Positions 6,343-6,380 of a stretch of 6,380 bases of DNA are shown in pieces. The notes beneath the pieces were generated by a model. That model ran no database searches and was not told where the DNA came from. It worked only from the letters and a program-made list of their open reading frames with translations. The translations under genes were made by a program, and so were the position numbers. Position 1 is the first letter of the stretch. Each line of letters starts with the position of its first letter. The DNA comes from JAAZBW01 sp035647855. GTDB lineage: Bacteria > Actinomycetota > Actinomycetes > Actinomycetales > Actinomycetaceae. Location: assembly GCA_035647855.1 (NCBI GenBank), contig DASRMP010000010.1, forward strand, positions 1-6,380, written 5' to 3'.

Positions 6343-6380
6343 GTGGGGGCGCACGTTCGTCACATGAGGGCGCACGTCCG
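6343..6380. repeat. 21-bp repeat running off the right edge
   Basis: A unit starting at 6343 (gtgggggcgcacgttcg...) is repeated at 6364 (atgagggcgcacgtccg...), sharing gggcgcacgt at a 21-bp spacing, half the 42-bp period next to it. Only one and a half to two units are visible and the array probably continues beyond the window. Confidence 0.55.

Overview
The window is about 6.4 kb of high-GC DNA from an actinobacterium. The strongest pointer is kgd/odhA: a single polypeptide carrying an E2-type succinyltransferase domain fused to a 2-oxoglutarate dehydrogenase E1 module, an architecture typical of Actinomycetota. GTG starts, 4-base GTGA overlaps and strong G/C preference at third codon positions agree. 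A Micrococcales-like lineage is plausible, but the genus cannot be read from the sequence.

Layout, all genes on the + strand. (1) Positions 1-127 form a near-perfect 127-nt palindrome whose right arm is coding sequence of kgd; it most likely marks a foldback artefact at a sequence end, so the true 5' end of kgd is not visible. (2) 76-3525 is the rest of kgd. (3) 3522-4106, overlapping kgd by 4 bases, is a small SGNH/GDSL-fold protein that has Ala where the nucleophilic Ser should be. (4) 4107-4271 is intergenic, with a 22-bp tandem repeat and a 12-bp palindrome. (5) 4272-4838 is a TorD/DmsD-family molybdoenzyme chaperone. (6) 4876-5859 is carbamate kinase (arcC), whose first codons are tandemly duplicated; a possible 14-codon ORF bridges torD-like and arcC. 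(7) 5860-6380 has no convincing gene: a G/T-rich stretch, five 42-bp tandem units, inverted copies of their core, and a 21-bp repeat running off the right edge.

Functional picture. kgd and the SGNH gene look like a translationally coupled pair, with kgd acting at the 2-oxoglutarate node of the TCA cycle. The chaperone and carbamate kinase are closely spaced and may be co-transcribed, but neither a molybdoenzyme nor the usual carbamate kinase partners (arcA/arcB-type genes) are in the window, so their physiological link is open. No new defence system, CRISPR array, transposase, tRNA or rRNA was seen. The most unusual items are the terminal palindrome, the nucleophile-less SGNH protein, the duplicated arcC start and the 42/21-bp repeat cluster.
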